A DNA stretch of 64,000 nt. Source: Bacillus sp. ZZV12-4809 (GTDB lineage: Bacteria > Bacillota > Bacilli > Bacillales > Cytobacillaceae). Each line of letters opens with the position of its first letter. The first letter of the stretch is position 1. Both the position numbers and the translations under genes were made by a program. The stretch lies in the NCBI RefSeq assembly GCF_009849585.1, contig NZ_VCRN01000020.1, positions 19,029 to 83,028 of the forward strand. The letters are read 5' to 3'. This document shows positions 27,545 to 35,113 of the stretch, one piece after another. Below the pieces are notes generated by a model. It searched no databases, had not been told where the DNA came from, and was given only the letters and a program-made list of their open reading frames with translations.

Positions 27545-28339
27545 ATGAATCTGACGCTTGATCATATTGTGCATTTTATAAAGGGTGAGCCGGCTGCTGC
27601 TGCTGAAAAATGGAGGGATTATGGATATATGGCAATTCCCGGGGGAAGCCATGAAAACTGGGGGACTTATAATAGTCTTTTGTACATTGGTCATTCATAC
27701 CTTGAGTTTTTATCAATTGAAAAGAATGATATTGCCTCAAGAACGGATAATCCGCTTATTAAACAGCTATTTGAAGAAATCCCGAATGGAGAAGGGATCG
27801 GCCAAATTTGTTTTCGAACCAATAATATTGAAAAGCTTCAGGCTGAATTAACGGAAAAGGGCATTGAGACGCTTCCAATCTTTGATGGAAGCAGAAAGAG
27901 AGGGGACGGAAGCATCCTTTCTTGGAAAATGCTCTTCATTAAGAAAAATCACGATTATAAATACCCTTTCTTCATTGACTGGGGCATGGAAGATGATAAA
28001 CGATTTGAAGAACTGAGACAACTCGGTCTCATTGATGAGAAGCTTGGCAATAAAAAAATATCAGCCGTTTATATCGCTTCACATGACTGTGAAAAATCTG
28101 CATCAGGATGGCAGGACATCCTTCCTGCTTCCAAAGCTGATGTTTACATTAGCAGTGACGGAAAAGAAAAAAGAGCCTCCATTCTTATTGGTTCAGTAAA
28201 TATGATATTTTGCCAGCCATTATCCGGGGTCGGAAGGACAAGCGAGGTCCTTTTAAAAAGGGGTGAAAAGCCCTTTGCTGTTCAATTAGCTCCAGGCCTT
28301 GGCAAGGAAATATCGCTATATAATGGGCTTTATTTTTAA
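27545..28339 (+). CDS. VOC/glyoxalase-like domain protein
   Basis: The 264-aa product starts MNLTLDHIVHFIKGEP and contains a glyoxalase-like fold of the type seen in Bacillus YycE-like or Glyoxalase_3 proteins: an N-terminal half with LDHIVHF and a partner strand YLEFLSI, and a second half ending in a strand region (VNMIFCQPLSG). Candidate metal ligands are His7 and Glu58-like residues, but a catalytic activity is not evident. ATG 27545 follows GGGAGAAACTGCAT. It is a single-gene unit with a weak terminator at 28370-28397. Confidence 0.75.
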   Translation: MNLTLDHIVHFIKGEPAAAAEKWRDYGYMAIPGGSHENWGTYNSLLYIGHSYLEFLSIEKNDIASRTDNPLIKQLFEEIPNGEGIGQICFRTNNIEKLQAELTEKGIETLPIFDGSRKRGDGSILSWKMLFIKKNHDYKYPFFIDWGMEDDKRFEELRQLGLIDEKLGNKKISAVYIASHDCEKSASGWQDILPASKADVYISSDGKEKRASILIGSVNMIFCQPLSGVGRTSEVLLKRGEKPFAVQLAPGLGKEISLYNGLYF

Positions 28340-28369
28340 TACTGAGAGCGAAGTCTCTGCTTTAACCTG

Positions 28370-28397
28370 CTGCTCCTTAATGAAGGGCAGTTTTTTT
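28370..28397 (+). terminator. Terminator after the VOC-like gene
   Basis: CTGCTCCTT / AAGGGCAG with one mismatch, then T7. Confidence 0.65.
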
Positions 28398-28442
28398 GAT
28401 TTCAGGTTATAAAAAATTATAAAATCTAACTATATGAAAATA

Positions 28443-28488
28443 TTGAATATTCAGCAATATATGATAACATAAAATGAAAGCGTTTTAT
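28443..28488 (+). promoter_or_regulatory. Promoter and cre-like site of the acyl-CoA synthetase gene
   Basis: TTGAAT (28443-28448), 16 bases, TAACAT (28465-28470), then TGAAAGCGTTTTAT (28475-28488), which matches the CcpA consensus except one base and covers the likely start of transcription. Confidence 0.5.
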
Positions 28489-28550
28489 ATCAGCATCTTA
28501 GAGGAATCTTTTGCAGAATGATTTTATCATATACCAAGGAGGATTTCTGG

Positions 28551-30203
28551 ATGACGGAATTATTGAATCTAACAGTAGGGAAGCTCCTGGAGGAGAAAGC
28601 AGCCCTTCACCCTGATCATGAAGCAGTTGTTTATGCCGATCGCGGGCTCCGCATGAGTTATAAAGAATTTAATGACTATTGCAGACTCGCTGCCAAAGGG
28701 TTTATGAAGCTGGGCCTTGAAAAAGGGGAGCATATTGCCGCATGGTCAACAAACACGCCAGAATGGCTCACATGCCAGTTTTCAACAGGCAAAATGGGGG
28801 CTGTCCTTGTAACTGTAAATACAAATTATCAAGCTGCTGAACTGGAATATCTGTTGAAGCAATCCGACAGTACGACGATTGTTTTGATGGAAAAATTCAG
28901 AGACACCTCTTACATAGAAATGCTGTACAGTATCGTACCGGAACTGAAGGATTCCGAGCCTGGGCAGCTGAAAAGCAAAAGACTTCCTTTCTTAAAAAAT
29001 GTTATTGTTATGGGGGAAAAACGCTTTCCGGGAACCTACAGCTGGGAAGATATTATCCGGATGGGTGAATCAGTTTCAGACATAGAACTTGATGAGCGGC
29101 TGGAAAGCCTGGACCCTGACGATGCCATAAATATGCAATATACATCAGGAACGACAGGATTCCCAAAAGGGGTAATGCTGACCCACAATAACATAGTTAA
29201 CAATGGATATAATATCGCAAATTGTATGCGATTAACTACAGATGACCGCCTATGCATTCCTGTTCCATTCTTCCATTGCTTCGGCTGTGTGCTGGGAACG
29301 ATGGCATGCATATCTGTTGGCGCCACCATTTTACCAGTGCAGGAATTCAGTCCTAAAGCTGTTCTGCAGACGGTCCAGGATGAAAAATGTACAGGCCTTC
29401 ATGGAGTGCCGACAATGTTTATCGCAGAATTAAATGATCCTGATTTCAGCAAATATGATCTGTCCACTCTGCGGACGGGCATCATGGCCGGCTCCAATTG
29501 TCCTATTGAGGTTATGAAAGGTGTTATTGAAAAGATGGGAGCAAGTGAAATAACCATTGCCTATGGACAAACAGAGTCATCACCAGTCATTACCCAGACT
29601 CGGACAGATGATCCTATTGAGCTGAGAGTAGAGTCAGTCGGCAGGGCTTTGCCAAATGTGGAAGTGAAAATTGTAGCACCGGGCACCAATAACGAGGTTC
29701 CTTTTGGCGTACAGGGGGAATTGTGTACGAGGGGATACCATGTCATGAAGGGGTATTATAAAAATCCGGATGCTACCAAAGAAGCCATTGATGAGGATGG
29801 CTGGCTCCATACTGGGGATCTTGCTGTAATGGATGAAAACGGGTACTGTAAAATCACAGGCAGATTAAAAGATATGATCATCCGCGGCGGAGAAAATATC
29901 TATCCGCGTGAAATAGAAGAATTCCTTTATACACATCCGCAGATTTTGGATGTTCAGGTGGTTGGGGTACCAGATGCTGTGTATGGGGAAGAAGTGGTCG
30001 CCTGGGTAATCGCTAAAGAAGGATCTGACTTAACAGCAGAGGAACTTCGCAATTATTGCAAAGGGAAAATCTCTCGCCATAAAATCCCACGCTATATAGA
30101 ATTTACAAAAGAATATCCAATGACAGCTTCAGGCAAAATCCAGAAGTTCAGATTGCGTGAACAAGCTAAAGAAGTTATTGAGAATGCTAATACATTAAAA
30201 TAA
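28551..30203 (+). CDS. yngI: Acyl-CoA synthetase (AMP-forming), YngI-like
   Basis: The 550-aa enzyme activates a carboxylic acid with ATP and joins it to CoA. Adenylation motifs are intact: YTSGTTGFPKG (P-loop, about residues 194-204), AYGQTESSP, GWLHTGDLA and the C-terminal ITGRLKDMIIRGGENI, with the acyl-transfer lysine in SGKIQK. Strong similarity over the whole length to B. subtilis YngI, including FFHCFGCVLG and QLKSKRLPFLK, supports the name. Chain-length preference is not deducible. ATG 28551 follows CAAGGAGGATTTCTGG. A cre-like site at the promoter suggests carbon catabolite repression, consistent with fatty acid or branched acid use. Confidence 0.92.
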   Translation: MTELLNLTVGKLLEEKAALHPDHEAVVYADRGLRMSYKEFNDYCRLAAKGFMKLGLEKGEHIAAWSTNTPEWLTCQFSTGKMGAVLVTVNTNYQAAELEYLLKQSDSTTIVLMEKFRDTSYIEMLYSIVPELKDSEPGQLKSKRLPFLKNVIVMGEKRFPGTYSWEDIIRMGESVSDIELDERLESLDPDDAINMQYTSGTTGFPKGVMLTHNNIVNNGYNIANCMRLTTDDRLCIPVPFFHCFGCVLGTMACISVGATILPVQEFSPKAVLQTVQDEKCTGLHGVPTMFIAELNDPDFSKYDLSTLRTGIMAGSNCPIEVMKGVIEKMGASEITIAYGQTESSPVITQTRTDDPIELRVESVGRALPNVEVKIVAPGTNNEVPFGVQGELCTRGYHVMKGYYKNPDATKEAIDEDGWLHTGDLAVMDENGYCKITGRLKDMIIRGGENIYPREIEEFLYTHPQILDVQVVGVPDAVYGEEVVAWVIAKEGSDLTAEELRNYCKGKISRHKIPRYIEFTKEYPMTASGKIQKFRLREQAKEVIENANTLK

Positions 30204-30209
30204 TAGCTG

Positions 30210-30246
30210 TATGTAACCTGCGGGGAATCCTCCCGCAGGTTTTTTG
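30210..30246 (+). terminator. Terminator after the acyl-CoA synthetase gene
   Basis: AACCTGCGGG / CCCGCAGGTT followed by T6. Confidence 0.85.
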
Positions 30247-30361
30247 ATTTCCATCTTCTTTCATTCAAAAGGCTCAAAATATCTCCTCCTCATAGCCAAT
30301 GTGATAAAGCTTAAGGGAAACTAAAATGATATTAAAGATAGTCGAAAAGGAGAGAGAGTAT

Positions 30362-30517
30362 ATGTATGATGAAATGTATGTAACGGAAGTTTTATTAAAG
30401 GATAAACAGAGGGGATTGGATTCAATAACGCCACTTCCTAAAAGCTCAAAAACTAAACCAATTTGCTGCAGGCTTCCGGTAATTAAAAAATTGGATGCCT
30501 GCCAATGCCAAGGATGA
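30362..30517 (+). CDS. Small hypothetical protein (51 aa) with a CxC tail
   Basis: ATG 30362 follows AAAAGGAGAGAGAGTAT, a good RBS. The product begins MYDEMYVTEVLLKDKQRG and ends DACQCQG, with further Cys residues at PICCRL. A tight terminator hairpin overlaps the stop. The four cysteines may bind metal or form disulfides. No homologue is recognised. Weaker in-frame starts upstream (30326) lack an RBS. Confidence 0.5.
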   Translation: MYDEMYVTEVLLKDKQRGLDSITPLPKSSKTKPICCRLPVIKKLDACQCQG

Positions 30518-30542
30518 CGGAGATGTTCTCCGTCTTTTTTTC
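30513..30542 (+). terminator. Terminator after the 51-aa gene
   Basis: GACGGAGA / TCTCCGTC with a three-base loop and T7. Confidence 0.85.
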
Positions 30543-30544
30543 GG

Positions 30545-30745
30545 CTTGTTCGCAGAGTTTGTTGCTTTCTGAGTTGATGTTCATTATCCAGGATGGAGGT
30601 GAGAACACGCCAGACACACAGCGCCAATGAGACTCACCGCCCCGCCCAGTACGCTTAGCAGCCTGGATGGAAATCAACGGGCAATATTGATAGACTAAAA
30701 AAAAATACGAAATAATACTTTTGGAAAGAATCTTCAGAAAAATGT
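30545..30745 (+). repeat. Interspersed intergenic repeat, copy B (short, decayed)
   Basis: It shares GTTTGTTGCTTTCTGAGTTGAT, GGAGGTGAGAAC, GAGACTCACCGCC and GGATGGAAATCAACGGGCA with copies A and C, but lacks the hairpin block and the GTCCTGCGGGAG part. An A-rich tail follows. Confidence 0.65.
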
Positions 30746-30755
30746 TATTATAATA

Positions 30756-31050
30756 GAAAAAAGCTGTTTTCGTAATGTTTGATGCTATTTGTATTATATC
30801 TACAGAGCTGATTGGAGCGGAAGGTGCGAGATCCTCGAAAATGCATGCGCATTTTCTTCGTGCGGTGTGTACTCAAGGAAGCTTAATCAATGTCCTGCGG
30901 GAGTAGCGGGACAGGTGAGAACCCGCAGACGCGCAGCGTCGAGGAGGCTCGGGCGCCCGCTCCGCGGAAAGCTTGAGCCTCCCTTCGCTGCAATCAATAG
31001 ACAGCATTGATAAGTGAAAAAAAACATTTTTATACGGAAGCCTAGAAAAA
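30756..31050 (+). repeat. Interspersed intergenic repeat, copy C
   Basis: About 295 bases, directly after copy B. Landmarks match copy A in order. The inserted hairpin is perfect here: GAAAATGC / GCATTTTC at 30837-30856 with a four-base loop. The core GTCCTGCGGGAGTAGCGGG and CGAGGAGGCTCGGGC follow. Open frames on both strands here are shadows. Confidence 0.75.
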
Positions 31051-31077
31051 AAAAAAGAGAGAATTTAGGGGGAATAT

Positions 31078-31953
31078 GTGCAAATGAATTCACAAAAATT
31101 GTTTGTTTATGGAACCTTAAGAATGCATGAATCAAATCACTTTGTACTAAAAGGAAGTCCCTGCATTGCCGAGCAAGCATGGGTATACGGTGAATTATTT
31201 GATACTGGACTTGGCTATCCCTCCATGAAGCCATCTCTGGAACAAAAAGTGTATGGGGAGCTTTATGAAGTCCATTTGGATCATTTTTCCGATCTGGATG
31301 AATTGGAGGATTATATTCCTGGCAGAAAAGACAATTTGTACGATCGGGCAGAACAGACTGTCCATACGGATAAAGGAGAAGTAAATGCCCTTGTCTATAT
31401 TTCGTCACGGGATGACCTGCTGGCTGAACCAATTCTTCACGGAGATTGGAAGCTTTACCGCCTAATGAAGGATAAACCGGAGAAGACCTATTATTTTGCT
31501 TATGGGTCCTGCATGGATGATGAACGGTTTTGCCTGGCAAAGGTAGATCACCATTTCAAAACGATTATCGGCGGTGGTGTGCTGGAAGGTTATTCAATGC
31601 AATACCTGTTCTCCAGGGATGATGGAGGAAGGGCAGACATTATAGAAAATGGCGGAGTCACGGAAGGGGTATTATATGAACTTCCCTATGAAGCTGTTGA
31701 ATACCTGTTCCAAAGGGAAGGCTTTTACGGGCAATGGTACCGTCCTGCCTTTGTAAATGTCCGGGCAGGGGATAAATGGTACAAAGATGTCCTGACTTTC
31801 CATGTCTATAATAAAAAAGGGGAGCTGCCACCCCCAGACCATTACGCTCTTGAAATTCTCCGCGGCGCAAGAGGCAGAGTAAGTGATGAATATTACAAAA
31901 AGCTAGAACTGCAGCTGGAAAAACTGGGAGTTAAGATTTCGTTGGATGCATAA
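31078..31953 (+). CDS. Two-domain gamma-glutamylcyclotransferase-fold protein (YkqA-like)
   Basis: The 291-aa product has two GGCT (AIG2-like) domains in tandem. The first begins KLFVYGTLRMHESNH (residues about 6-20). The second begins YYFAYGSCMDDERF near residue 140. Each has the conserved YG[TS] turn and a glutamate-containing partner strand (GELYEVH, GVLYELP). The reaction is uncertain; family members act on gamma-glutamyl amines. I take GTG 31078 (five bases after AGGGGG); ATG 31084 is the alternative. It is preceded by repeat copy C, which may contribute the leader, and followed by a terminator. Confidence 0.85.
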   Translation: MQMNSQKLFVYGTLRMHESNHFVLKGSPCIAEQAWVYGELFDTGLGYPSMKPSLEQKVYGELYEVHLDHFSDLDELEDYIPGRKDNLYDRAEQTVHTDKGEVNALVYISSRDDLLAEPILHGDWKLYRLMKDKPEKTYYFAYGSCMDDERFCLAKVDHHFKTIIGGGVLEGYSMQYLFSRDDGGRADIIENGGVTEGVLYELPYEAVEYLFQREGFYGQWYRPAFVNVRAGDKWYKDVLTFHVYNKKGELPPPDHYALEILRGARGRVSDEYYKKLELQLEKLGVKISLDA

Positions 31954-31963
31954 TAGTGTAAGA

Positions 31964-31997
31964 CTTAAGGATGAGCACAAGTTCATCCTTTTTTCTG
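31964..31997 (+). terminator. Terminator after the GGCT-fold gene
   Basis: AAGGATGA / TCATCCTT followed by T6. Confidence 0.8.
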
Positions 31998-32061
31998 TAT
32001 GGCAGGGTTTTCATATTTAATACAATAAAGTCAGATTAAATATGAATGGGAGGACCTTACG

Positions 32062-32508
32062 ATGCAGGGTGCAAAATTATATGAAGCACATCTCAACTCA
32101 GGAAATCTGGAAAGAAGCATCAAGTTTTATGAAAAAATCGGCTTTAAATTAGCGCATACAATTGGAGACAGAAAAGCAGCATTTTTCTTTCTTGGCGAAA
32201 ACAAAGAGAACATGCTGGGGATCTGGGAAACTAAAAACACCCCAATAAGGAAAATTCATATTGCCTTTTCTGTTTCAGCTGAAAGGCTGCGGGAAGTTAT
32301 TCCGTTTTTAACGGAAAAAGGTATCCTAGTCAGGGAAAGCTTTGGCCTATCACCGGAAGAACCGATAGTCCATACATGGATGCCGGCTGCCTCAGTCTAC
32401 TTTTATGATCCGGACGGCCACTCATTAGAATATATCGCTGTATTGGAGGGGAAGGCAAAACCTTACTTAAATCCAATGCACCTGAGTAAATGGGAAAAAA
32501 TAAGCTAA
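32062..32508 (+). CDS. VOC-family (glyoxalase/bleomycin-resistance-like) protein
   Basis: The 148-aa product is a single VOC domain in two beta-alpha-beta halves. Candidate metal ligands are His10 (EAHLNSG), His70-like in RKIHIAF, and Glu in the strand SLEYIAVL. The substrate is unknown; many relatives are dioxygenases, isomerases or resistance proteins. ATG 32062 follows TGGGAGGACCTTACG. It is followed closely by two small genes that may be co-transcribed. Confidence 0.85.
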   Translation: MQGAKLYEAHLNSGNLERSIKFYEKIGFKLAHTIGDRKAAFFFLGENKENMLGIWETKNTPIRKIHIAFSVSAERLREVIPFLTEKGILVRESFGLSPEEPIVHTWMPAASVYFYDPDGHSLEYIAVLEGKAKPYLNPMHLSKWEKIS

Positions 32509-32596
32509 ATCGTGCAAAACTGTATTTGGTGGTTTGAAACAGGCTAAGCGGGTGGTATATAACCTTTGCCATCATCTTAGAAAGAGGGTCATCAAA

Positions 32597-32839
32597 ATGG
32601 AAATTTTAGCAGATAATGGCTTTTATGAAGTGGAATATGGTAATGACCATTATGATCATTTAGAATTTGTACGAATAGACCAAATCTGTGAAATTAACTA
32701 TGTAACAATGAAAAACTCGCTAACTGGTGAAGTTTATACATTTGAGACAGATAAAATCAAGCAATATAGAAAAATAATGAAAATAATGCCAGCTGCTAAC
32801 GATAATCCGGTTGCAGACAACCGCTCCTATTCATTATAA
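32597..32839 (+). CDS. Hypothetical protein (80 aa)
   Basis: The product begins MEILADNGFYEVEYG and is acidic in the N-terminal half with a beta-rich look (YDHLEFVRIDQICEINYV), then a more basic helix. ATG 32597 follows AGAAAGAGGGTCATCAAA. A longer in-frame extension from 32534 has no RBS. It lies between the VOC gene and the 67-aa gene with short gaps, suggesting one transcript. No family recognised. Confidence 0.6.
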   Translation: MEILADNGFYEVEYGNDHYDHLEFVRIDQICEINYVTMKNSLTGEVYTFETDKIKQYRKIMKIMPAANDNPVADNRSYSL

Positions 32840-32886
32840 TAAAAACTAAACATATAAGTAATGCAGACTTTGAAGGAGTGGCAACG

Positions 32887-33090
32887 GTGATTCATTTAAA
32901 CTGGCAGGAACGTGAAACATTAAAAAAGGTAAAATGTGTGCACACAGATGCAGCGAAATACATTGTAAACCGGGCTTTAACAGCAGGGAATATTTATGAT
33001 GTGAAAAATGAAACGGAAGAATTTTATTTCATAGTAGATAATTCAGGAAAAGTAAGCGGTTTTTATAAAGACTACTTCCAAGATGCTTAA
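32887..33090 (+). CDS. Small protein, DUF6501-like (67 aa)
   Basis: The product contains KKVKCVHTDAAKYIV, then AGNIYDVKNETEEFYFIV and ends GKVSGFYKDYF. This is the pattern I recall for DUF6501 proteins of Bacillus. GTG 32887 is eight bases after AAGGAG. An in-frame GTG at 32878 overlaps that RBS and is unlikely. No signal or membrane segment is seen. The function is unknown. A strong bidirectional terminator follows. Confidence 0.7.
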   Translation: MIHLNWQERETLKKVKCVHTDAAKYIVNRALTAGNIYDVKNETEEFYFIVDNSGKVSGFYKDYFQDA

Positions 33091-33093
33091 GCA

Positions 33094-33131
33094 CATAAAG
33101 AAAACGGCCTGTAATGGGCCGTTTTCTTTTT
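33094..33131. terminator. Bidirectional terminator (67-aa gene / YhcN gene)
   Basis: AGAAAACGGCC / GGCCGTTTTCT followed by T4, between converging genes. Confidence 0.8.
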
Positions 33132-33684
33132 ACCTTTGTGTCGGGAAGATTCGGCGGACAGTTTCTGTAAATTCATCAAAAAACCCTTCTACAGGCTGAC
33201 CGGCCCGAATGTCCTCTGAATATCCTGCCATTCGGTCATAAAAGTCAGGATTAACAGAAACATATACATTATCAATATCCTGATCGACTGCTTTCACCTG
33301 ATCAGAAATCTTCTTTTCAATATCCTTTGTCAATTCTCCATTTCCATCATTTAAGCGTGCGGCAACATAGCCATTATTGTCTGTCACGATAACATTCGCA
33401 GACTCGATCTCTGGTATAGCAGTAATTTTATCGGCAGCTTTATCAGCAACCTTCATTCTCGGAGAATCATTTTGATTATCATTGCCGGTCCGGGTACGGG
33501 TAAGATCAATTCCCGGTTCGGTTGTGCGTCCGTTTTCGCCATAGTTGCTGTCGTTCACCTTCGTCGGCTCTGTCAGGTCTCTGTTTCTCTGAGCAGTTTC
33601 ATCCATATCCGTGTCATTCGTGGCACAGCCTCCAAGTAATACTGCTGACAGTGCGCCTGCGATTAGTAATTTACGCTTAATCAT
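33130..33684 (-). CDS. YhcN/YlaJ family sporulation lipoprotein
   Basis: The 184-aa precursor has a lipoprotein signal (lipobox LLGGC, Cys20). A polar linker follows, then the YhcN/YlaJ domain (about residues 75-160; VADKAADKITAIPEIESAN, AARLNDGNGEL, VSVNPDFYDRMAGY). In relatives these proteins are found in the spore inner membrane and affect germination or outgrowth; the exact role is unclear. The ATG follows AAGGAGGTAAGTGG. It is a single gene, divergent from nothing nearby; a terminator is shared with the 67-aa gene. Confidence 0.9.
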   Translation of the reverse strand: MIKRKLLIAGALSAVLLGGCATNDTDMDETAQRNRDLTEPTKVNDSNYGENGRTTEPGIDLTRTRTGNDNQNDSPRMKVADKAADKITAIPEIESANVIVTDNNGYVAARLNDGNGELTKDIEKKISDQVKAVDQDIDNVYVSVNPDFYDRMAGYSEDIRAGQPVEGFFDEFTETVRRIFPTQR

Positions 33685-33754
33685 CCACTTACCTCCTTAT
33701 CATTTTCACCCTTATCTTTCCAAGAAGAGGCACTGTTATTCACAATTATTTAAA

Positions 33755-33790
33755 CAAAAAGGGAGCATGGCATTAAGCCCGCTCCCTGTG
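33755..33790 (-). terminator. Terminator of yidC2
   Basis: On the reverse strand GGGAGC / GCTCCC followed by T5. Confidence 0.75.
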
Positions 33791-33793
33791 TAT

Positions 33794-34582
33794 TTATGAC
33801 TCTGACATAAACTGCACATTATCCGTTTTTTCTTTTGAATATAATCTCTTGCCAAGCCATGATTGAAAAACTAAGAAGATTCCACCTGCAGTCCAATATA
33901 GCGGCAAAGCTGCCGGGGCATTTAAAGAAACCAGCATAATCATTACTGGAGATAATAGACCCATAAATTTCATTTGCTTCGGTGATTGTGCAGTCATATT
34001 GCTTAGCGTAAACCGGTACTGAAGATAGTACACTATGCCTGCAATGATTGTGATCCAAATGTCTGAATGACCCAGATTAAACCAGAGAAATGAATGTGCC
34101 GCAATTTCCTGATTTCCTCTTATAGCATAATAGAATCCCATTAAAATGGGCATTTGAATCAAAATTGGCAGACATCCCGCAGCATTTAAAGGATTCACTC
34201 CATGCGACTGATACAAGCCAAACATTTCCTGCTGCAGCTTTTGCTGCTCCTCTGGTTTTTTCGCTGTTTTCAGCTTTTGCTGTATTTTATCAAGTTCCGG
34301 TTTTAGCATATCCATTTTTTCTTTCATAACACTTTGATTTTTATATTGTTTAAGCATTAATGGCATTAATACCAGTCTAATCATAATGGTAATGAAGATA
34401 ATGGCCAAACCAAAATTTCCATGGAAGTAGACAGCTGTTCCATGTATGGCCAGTGCAAACGGACTGACAAAATAATGATGGAAAAAGCTTGTTCCTTGTC
34501 CTCCTTGAGCCTGACAGGCAGATAAGAATACTGGCAATACGGTGATCATGGCAATGGCCAGCAACAGTTTATATTTTTTCAT
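33794..34582 (-). CDS. yidC2: YidC/Oxa1 membrane protein insertase 2 (YqjG-like)
   Basis: The 262-aa insertase helps place proteins in the cytoplasmic membrane, with or without SecYEG. It has a lipoprotein signal (LSAC, Cys23), a periplasmic-type first loop, and five membrane segments. The conserved groove arginine lies in TIMIRLVLMPL, and the helical hairpin KEKMDMLKPELDKIQQKL follows. From ATG 34582 the RBS GGGAGG is 10 bases away and lies inside a hairpin formed with the end of the upstream MifM-like frame. This arrangement matches B. subtilis yqjG, whose translation is induced when insertion capacity is low. The in-frame extension upstream of 34582 is part of the leader. Confidence 0.92.
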   Translation of the reverse strand: MKKYKLLLAIAMITVLPVFLSACQAQGGQGTSFFHHYFVSPFALAIHGTAVYFHGNFGLAIIFITIMIRLVLMPLMLKQYKNQSVMKEKMDMLKPELDKIQQKLKTAKKPEEQQKLQQEMFGLYQSHGVNPLNAAGCLPILIQMPILMGFYYAIRGNQEIAAHSFLWFNLGHSDIWITIIAGIVYYLQYRFTLSNMTAQSPKQMKFMGLLSPVMIMLVSLNAPAALPLYWTAGGIFLVFQSWLGKRLYSKEKTDNVQFMSES

Positions 34583-34592
34583 TAAGAGCAAA

Positions 34593-34627
34593 CCTCCCGC
34601 TATTTTTTCTTTAAAAAATAGGAGAGA
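34593..34627 (-). promoter_or_regulatory. Hairpin sequestering the yidC2 Shine-Dalgarno
   Basis: CTATTTTTT / AAAAAATAG (nine pairs, CUUU-type loop) continues past a one-base bulge into six more pairs that hold the GGGAGG (34593-34598) against CUCUCU. The 5' arm is the end of the MifM-like frame, so a ribosome stalled there would open it. Confidence 0.8.
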
Positions 34628-34895
34628 GACCTTCCGGCTCATCACTTTGATCGCCTTTTTTCAGGATCAGTTTTGCCATCCACGACTGAATCGAATCGCA
34701 TACTAAAGGCCGGTTCATGCAAAACTTCGGAAGTTTTTCAAATTCCTTTTGCTCATTTCCAAAATATCCGGGATTATAGAATGCAGACTTAATTTTCCAT
34801 ATGATTAACAGTTTTGCAGCTAAACCAATGATATAGGTTAAATAAAGAGTATAGTCTGATGAAATAAAAGACGATTCAATTACTAATTCAAAGAT
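34611..34895 (-). CDS. mifM: MifM-like leader peptide controlling yidC2, apparent ATC start
   Basis: An uninterrupted frame of 94 codons ends inside the yidC2 leader hairpin. No ATG, GTG, TTG or CTG lies in frame before the membrane segment. The only position at standard distance from a ribosome binding site is ATC 34895, nine bases after AGAGG. An in-frame stop lies two codons earlier. The product has a hydrophobic segment at residues about 15-33 (YLTYIIGLAAKLLIIW), a cytosolic middle (LPKFCMNRPLVCDSI) and an acidic end GDQSDEPEGLSPIF. B. subtilis MifM is a similarly sized membrane-inserted arrest peptide at the same place. Length, membrane segment and hairpin all fit. Arrest itself is inferred. 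Confidence 0.75.
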   Translation of the reverse strand: MFELVIESSFISSDYTLYLTYIIGLAAKLLIIWKIKSAFYNPGYFGNEQKEFEKLPKFCMNRPLVCDSIQSWMAKLILKKGDQSDEPEGLSPIF

Positions 34896-35113
34896 GTAAG
34901 TTCACCTCTATTCACATAAATAAGTATAATTGAACGCTGTATTGTTAACAATCACAGATACCGAACTATTTATAAAAACTTAATTCTTGTCCATTCTATT
35001 GTCACCAAACAGGAATATAATAGTAAAAAAGTATATATATTAAGCTTTTATATGATACACTCTATCAGGGAGATTAAATTATCTCTAGTTCTCTAAATGA
35101 ATGGTGGGGTATT
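34896..35113 (+). other. Divergent intergenic region
   Basis: It carries the leader of the mifM-yidC2 unit (reverse) and of the flippase-domain gene (forward). An inverted repeat GAGAT / ATCTC lies near 35070-35090. No strong promoter was identified by eye. Confidence 0.3.

Noticed and set aside
30887..31540. A 217-aa open frame on the minus strand
   Set aside because: It runs antisense through the GGCT-fold gene into repeat copy C and has no RBS.
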